Below, piece by piece: positions 15,101-17,514 of a stretch of DNA of 17,514 nucleotides; within the stretch, counting starts at the first letter, position 1, and each line of letters begins with the position of its first letter. The notes under the pieces are model-generated. The model saw only the letters and a program-made list of their open reading frames with translations. It did no database searches and was not told the DNA's origin. Made by a program: the position numbers and the translations under genes. The DNA lies in assembly GCF_000186865.1 (NCBI RefSeq), contig NW_008705566.1, forward strand, positions 1,251,927 to 1,269,440, written 5' to 3'. The stretch is from Aureococcus anophagefferens (taxonomy: Eukaryota; Sar; Pelagophyceae; Pelagomonadales; Pelagomonadaceae).

Positions 15101-16640
15101 CGACGGCGCGGACGTCGGCCTTGGCCTTGGGGTACTTGTCCATGCCCATGGTCGTCACGTCCGTGTCGTCGCGGCCCGTCGCCACGCGGAGCGCGCCGTT
15201 CCGCGCGGCGGCGACGGCGACGTGCGTCGGCACGTCGCCCAAGGACCGCCGCTTCGGCTCCTCGGCGCGCGCGGCGGCGCCGCGCTGGCCCAGCGTCTCG
15301 CCGAAGGACCGCCGCTGGGACTGGAGCAGGCTCGGCCGCGCGGCCTCGCCGCTGTTTCGCGGCGACGGCGACGGTTTCGGGCCGTCCTTGGGCGACGGCC
15401 CCAGACCCAGGGGGTCGTCGCGGCTCCGCTCGCCGGACCGCCGCGGCGCGGCCGCGTCGGCGATGCCGTCCCGCGACCGCCGGAACGAGTTGCGCCGCGA
15501 CGCGGGCGAGAGCGCGCCGAGGTCCGCAGGCTTGTCGGTCTTCTTCTCCTCCGCGGCCGCCGCGTGCGCGAGCGCCGCGGACGTCGCGGACCGCGCGTGC
15601 TCCAGGGGCGCGCGCGTCCCCTCCGGCGGCCGCTTCGCCTCGGCCTCGGCGTCGAAGGCCGTCACGGGCGTCGACGCGGGCGCCGCGGGCTTGGCGGACA
15701 CCGTCGCGGACACCGCGCCCGCGGCGGCCGCGGCGAGCGCGCGCGCGCCCGCGCCGAAGGACCGGCGCGGCGCGCGCGCGGCGGGCGCGGGCCGGGCGCC
15801 GCCCGTCGCGGCGACGGCGGCCGCGGCGACCGCGCGGTGCGCGTCCTCGGGCGACTTCTCCTCCGTGCCCTCGTCGATATTGGCGAAGGACGGCCGCCGC
15901 ACGGCCCCGTCGCCCGCGGCCTTGCCCGCGGCCTTGGCGTCGCCGGCGACGCGCGCGGCGTAGTCGTCGATGACGCGCTGCACGGGGATGGGGCTCGTGG
16001 ACGCCTCCCCCTCGCCGGTCTTCATCGCGCGCTTCAGTTTCAGGCCGAGGCTGATCTTCTTGATCGCGCCCTTGAGCGACGCCTTGCCCTTGCTCGGGCT
16101 CGGCTTCGTCGACTCGCCGGCCTTCTTCTCGTCGGGGCCCGGCGAGTCGCGGCCCCCGTCCTTCTTCTTCCCGTCCTCGCGGCCGAGGCCCTCGTCGAGC
16201 GACGCGACGACGGCGGACGCGGAGCCCACGCCGCTCGGGCGGCCGCCGTAGTCGTCGCCGAGCGCGTCGCGGATCGCCGTCTTCATCATGGCCTGCTGCG
16301 TGTTCGAGAAGTCCTTGGCCTTCTTCTTCTTGCGCTTCTTCCGCTCGCCCAGCGGCGCGCCGTCGCCGTCGGAGCCGCTGTCGCTCTCGTCGGAGCCGCT
16401 GCTGTCGCTCCCGGAGCCGAGGGAGTTGAGGCTGTTCCGCACGTGGGACACGCGCCGCCGGAGCTGCCGCACGCACGTCGACACCTGCTTCTTCTGGTCC
16501 CGGTCGAGCTTCGCCTCGTAGTGGTGCACGAGCTCGTCGAGCGCCTCGACGAGGCTCCCGAGCGCGCGCGGGCCCCGGTTCTTCGTCTTCTTCTCCCATT
16601 CGTGCTCCAGCCAATCGGCCAGCGGCGACAGGAACACCAT
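12138..16640 (-). CDS. Cyclic-nucleotide-gated-type cation channel (six TM segments, C-linker, CNBD), 1500 aa
   Basis: A plasma- or endo-membrane ion channel of the CNG/HCN/EAG superfamily in one unbroken frame. The N-terminal 640 residues are mostly disordered, with a KKRKKKK run (101-107). S1 is at about 667-687. S4 is at about 780-800 with K785, R788, R791 and R794 every third residue (LIKVLRMTRIWRLN), a voltage-sensor pattern. S5 is at about 815-838, the pore at 876-897, S6 at 903-928, the C-linker at 930-1005 and the CNBD at 1007-1110. The phosphate-binding cassette FGESALMEGDIAVRNAS keeps Glu1076 and Arg1087, so nucleotide binding is plausible. The pore reads YWAISNALADGPTPH and lacks the GYG/GFG of K channels; it recalls the GETP filter of animal CNG channels. 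The tail (1110-1500) is Ser/Arg-rich. The ATG at 16640 has gcc before it and G after. Confidence 0.9.
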   Translation of the reverse strand: MVFLSPLADWLEHEWEKKTKNRGPRALGSLVEALDELVHHYEAKLDRDQKKQVSTCVRQLRRRVSHVRNSLNSLGSGSDSSGSDESDSGSDGDGAPLGERKKRKKKKAKDFSNTQQAMMKTAIRDALGDDYGGRPSGVGSASAVVASLDEGLGREDGKKKDGGRDSPGPDEKKAGESTKPSPSKGKASLKGAIKKISLGLKLKRAMKTGEGEASTSPIPVQRVIDDYAARVAGDAKAAGKAAGDGAVRRPSFANIDEGTEEKSPEDAHRAVAAAAVAATGGARPAPAARAPRRSFGAGARALAAAAAGAVSATVSAKPAAPASTPVTAFDAEAEAKRPPEGTRAPLEHARSATSAALAHAAAAEEKKTDKPADLGALSPASRRNSFRRSRDGIADAAAPRRSGERSRDDPLGLGPSPKDGPKPSPSPRNSGEAARPSLLQSQRRSFGETLGQRGAAARAEEPKRRSLGDVPTHVAVAAARNGALRVATGRDDTDVTTMGMDKYPKAKADVRAVEGGVVASLEVLESEKKTHRRSSKEMLEDLMKKRRSREEKPGEEEEKDDTIGALPGPGARSRAGSACKVIPEAHAAKAKADDFRDPVAGSSRGRGSRKFNIPQIFGGAKGHEILGSPRRMSASLLSSDDVAKLMAQTSGWSLPVFRRLSAGRLAWDGVVAVVCIMTFVVVTLRVGFGCPANRTSERILELLGDAIMLLDWAVTARTTFVDSNTLEEVNEGGPIWDHYTRTPHAAVDAISALPTLRWLGAWGLVPATGGLAGRPGVCDVVHLIKVLRMTRIWRLNLIKSAVSGSVVNPSALRFGGLMFSSMGTLHVIACVYWYVCRRVWPTRRWDNSEWLPYLHGDRTGAAWEHGKVPSLEVIASAYSWASYWAISNALADGPTPHNTLQSAFTAVVFIIGLIFQSFFVASASSLLANMDATRSERVRHLEQIQTFLRSRNIPSRTLNKVVSYYQYLWLCGDGSGVEKLMRDIPRTLKAEIDLYLKRRLIESVPFFRTCSVAEILTVVQSLRPRIMMPKDYIIRQGDQGDEMYFIVRGNANVVVAKAGMPDVVVVTLRQGQFFGESALMEGDIAVRNASVRSEGFSELMSLSRADFREMTIQFPHFKEFVQKLARERARAKKEKEDKEREKSGSGRRGSMVRRESSRMGTLRRSISSIRTNTVVDRSPSVSGRGGGDSSTDGEGAASPSESGRRGLGRFGQGLRQASFSARGSISGLVGKRGSLTPADAPIVEGEEKGGDEPAAPPSPNSPRSPAPTSTTETLIDRMHARGHLSRGLSRNASMGDRQSSTASRASAGSGGKGDGETASLKLEEADGDGDGAGGAADRDPTIGVNYVDAPTPGPSRAPPKRGNMRANSINLISSGMDRLGLASKSRVAGASGAARSRPGGLLSRSPSVENRASGSVFDEVARSLERAPVEAITGGSPLLGDRASADRSSAERTRHSITEVNEDDGEAAAPTPAPAPASARASHSDSVDLEEAEKIFSLDA
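13950..13988 (-). other. Pore/selectivity-filter segment of the channel
   Basis: Encodes AISNALADGPTPH between S5 and S6 where K channels have T-x-GYGD. The acidic residue followed by G-P-T-P is reminiscent of animal CNG channels. Potassium selectivity is unlikely. Confidence 0.6.
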
Positions 16641-16770
16641 GGCGACGAGCCGCGCGCCGCCGCGAACCGCGCCGGCGCCCCGCCCCGGGACGAGGCCCTA
16701 GAAGGCACGAGGCTCCTAGACGACACCGGCCAGCCCTGCGAGGAACGATGCAACGAGACGGTCGCCCCGC

Positions 16771-16786
16771 CCCGGCCGAGGCCGGG
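16771..16786. repeat. GC-rich inverted repeat
   Basis: CCCGGCC and GGCCGGG separated by GA, 16 bp in all, in the 5' region of the channel gene. It could bind a dimeric regulator or fold in the 5' UTR. Confidence 0.6.
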
Positions 16787-16817
16787 ACGAGACCGCCGCG
16801 AACCCGGAAACCGCGCC

Positions 16818-16837
16818 CCCGCTCCGGCCGGAGCGGG
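16818..16837. repeat. Perfect 20-bp palindrome
   Basis: The half-site CCCGCTCCGG is followed directly by its reverse complement. It lies 180 bp upstream of the channel ATG and 32 bp from the 16771-16786 palindrome. A dimeric transcription-factor site or cruciform is possible. Confidence 0.65.
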
Positions 16838-16955
16838 ACAAGGCCGAAGACGACGGGACGCGTACACGGGCAGCCTTGCGTTTCATGCATCAGGCAAGGT
16901 TGACGTTGTACATGATATCCATTGCTTGCAGTGCAGTGGTGAGGCGAGGCAATAT

Positions 16956-17085
16956 GCCTCGACGTGGAACAAGGCTTCCAGCCGGCTCATTCGACGGCTA
17001 GTTCCGGCGCGTCCGAACACGCCTCGACGTGGAACAAGGCTTCCAGCCGGCTCGTTCGACGGCTAGTTCCGGCGCGTCCGAACAC
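16956..17085 (+). repeat. Tandem direct duplication, 2 x 65 bp
   Basis: Units 16956-17020 and 17021-17085 abut exactly and differ at one base (A16989 versus G17054). The second ends three bases before the J-protein ATG. Each unit can fold: GGAAC pairs with GTTCC and, inside, AGCCG with CGGCT. The unit length is not a multiple of three and each contains an in-frame TAG in some frames, so the repeat is regulatory or untranslated rather than coding. Confidence 0.95.
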
Positions 17086-17088
17086 AAC

Positions 17089-17514
17089 ATGGCCGACGCT
17101 GCTCCCTGCCTCGTCACGATCGCGCAGCTCGAGCAGGCGCGGAGCCTCCTGCGCCAGAAGAAGTACTGCGACTGCGCGGCGCTGCTCGTCAAGGCGCGCG
17201 TCGACGACGCGCCGGCGACGGCGGCGTCGGCCTGGGGCACGCAGACCTCGAGCCTCCGCGACGGCGGTCGCACGCTCGACGCGGCCATGCGCGCGCTCCG
17301 CGCGGACGCGCGCGCGTGCCTCGGCCTCGGCGCGCGCGCGACCGCCGCGGACGTGCGCCGCGCGCACCGCCAGCTCGCGCTGCAGCACCACCCGGACAAG
17401 ACCGGCGGCAAGACGAACGACCTCTTCGCCGCGATCCAGGCGGCCCACGACGACCTCTCCGAGGCCCTCGCGCGGCGCGAGGCGCTCGCCGCGGAGCGCG
17501 ACCGGCCCGCGGCG
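17089..17514 (+). CDS. J-domain (DnaJ/HSP40-type) protein, 3' end missing
   Basis: 142 codons run from ATG 17089 to the window edge without a stop. The ATG has A at -3 and G at +4. The J domain spans about residues 76-125: ACLGLGARATAADVRRAHRQLALQHHPDK with the HPD tripeptide at 101-103, which stimulates the ATPase of HSP70, then DLFAAIQAAHDDLSEAL as the last helix. The loop after HPD is short (KTGGKTND). An N-terminal helical region (about 8-70, IAQLEQARSLLRQKKYCDCAALL) precedes the J domain, so this is not a classical type I or II DnaJ; it may be a type III co-chaperone with an HSP70-recruiting role set by the unseen C terminus. The start is preceded directly by the 65-bp tandem repeat. Confidence 0.85.
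   Translation, partial: MADAAPCLVTIAQLEQARSLLRQKKYCDCAALLVKARVDDAPATAASAWGTQTSSLRDGGRTLDAAMRALRADARACLGLGARATAADVRRAHRQLALQHHPDKTGGKTNDLFAAIQAAHDDLSEALARREALAAERDRPAA

Larger units (their letters stand above)
16641..17088. promoter_or_regulatory. Divergent promoter region between the channel and J-protein genes
   Basis: 448 bp with no conserved ORF. From the channel side it holds two strong GC palindromes (16771-16786 and 16818-16837). A less GC-rich stretch (about 16875-16935) is the likeliest core promoter for the J-protein gene, although no TATA box is present. Two tandem 65-bp units follow directly before the J-protein ATG. A small stem, CGAGGC-AATAT-GCCTCG (16945-16961), overlaps the start of the first unit. 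Confidence 0.6.

Noticed and set aside
12115..16890. A 1591-codon open frame antisense-frame-shifted over the channel gene, and similar long frames at 14046-17066, 9844-12606, 7709-9502 and 1783-3291
   Set aside because: Their translations are Arg/Gly/Ala/Pro-rich with no domain, and each overlaps a gene with clear homology. They result from the GC-rich third positions of real codons.
17046..17070. Pol III B-box-like GTTCGA in the 65-bp repeat
   Set aside because: No A box or cloverleaf is present, and the unit is shorter than a tRNA.
1..17514. CRISPR arrays, bacterial operons, rRNA or insertion sequences
   Set aside because: No spaced direct repeats, transposase, rRNA or Shine-Dalgarno-organised gene clusters are visible; introns and plastid leaders show the DNA is eukaryotic.

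Overview
The window looks like nuclear DNA of a GC-rich, gene-dense stramenopile alga, most likely a pelagophyte of the Aureococcus anophagefferens type. Three things point there. Three genes begin with a signal peptide whose predicted cleavage site is followed by Phe (ARA-FG, AQG-FAP, ATA-FVAP), which is the plastid-targeting signature of heterokont algae. Coding sequence is extremely rich in G and C at third codon positions, so long false ORFs fill all frames. One gene is interrupted by an introner-type intron with terminal inverted repeats and an 8-bp target duplication, a class of element reported from Aureococcus. The species assignment is inference; no search was run.

Ten protein genes are packed into 17.5 kb. 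From left to right they are: a PRMT9-like arginine methyltransferase (+, cut by the left edge); a SohB-type S49 peptidase (-) and an RRP46-like exosome subunit (-), 39 bp apart; a nucleoside hydrolase (+) split by the introner; a MIC60/mitofilin protein (-); a plastid ribose-5-phosphate isomerase (+) with one 87-nt intron; an unrecognised plastid-targeted protein (-); a plastid-targeted prolyl-hydroxylase-like 2OG-Fe(II) dioxygenase with a polyproline linker (+); a 1500-residue cyclic-nucleotide-gated-type channel (-); and a J-domain protein (+, cut by the right edge). Strands alternate almost perfectly. Convergent pairs are separated by 26 to 157 bp and divergent pairs by 76 to about 450 bp, so several neighbours must share promoters or 3' regions.

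The genes do not form one pathway. They are housekeeping functions: RNA processing or decay (RRP46 and, through splicing-factor methylation, PRMT9), mitochondrial membrane organisation and proteolysis (MIC60, SohB), plastid carbon metabolism (RPIA), nucleoside salvage, signalling and protein folding. The divergent plastid pair at 7870-12088 is the best candidate for functional linkage, because both proteins carry a plastid leader followed by an Ala/Pro-rich linker.

The most notable item is the introner at 4959-5150. Its ends are near-perfect 15-bp inverted repeats. It is flanked by an exact 8-bp duplication. It supplies the polypyrimidine tract and AG acceptor, while the duplicated coding sequence supplies a GC donor. 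Removing 4951-5150 rebuilds an uninterrupted nucleoside hydrolase frame. The CAGGG end and 8-bp duplication resemble hAT transposons. Other points of interest are a 65-bp tandem duplication directly before the J-protein start, an atypical selectivity filter in the channel, and a dioxygenase that carries a polyproline tract that could be its own substrate.
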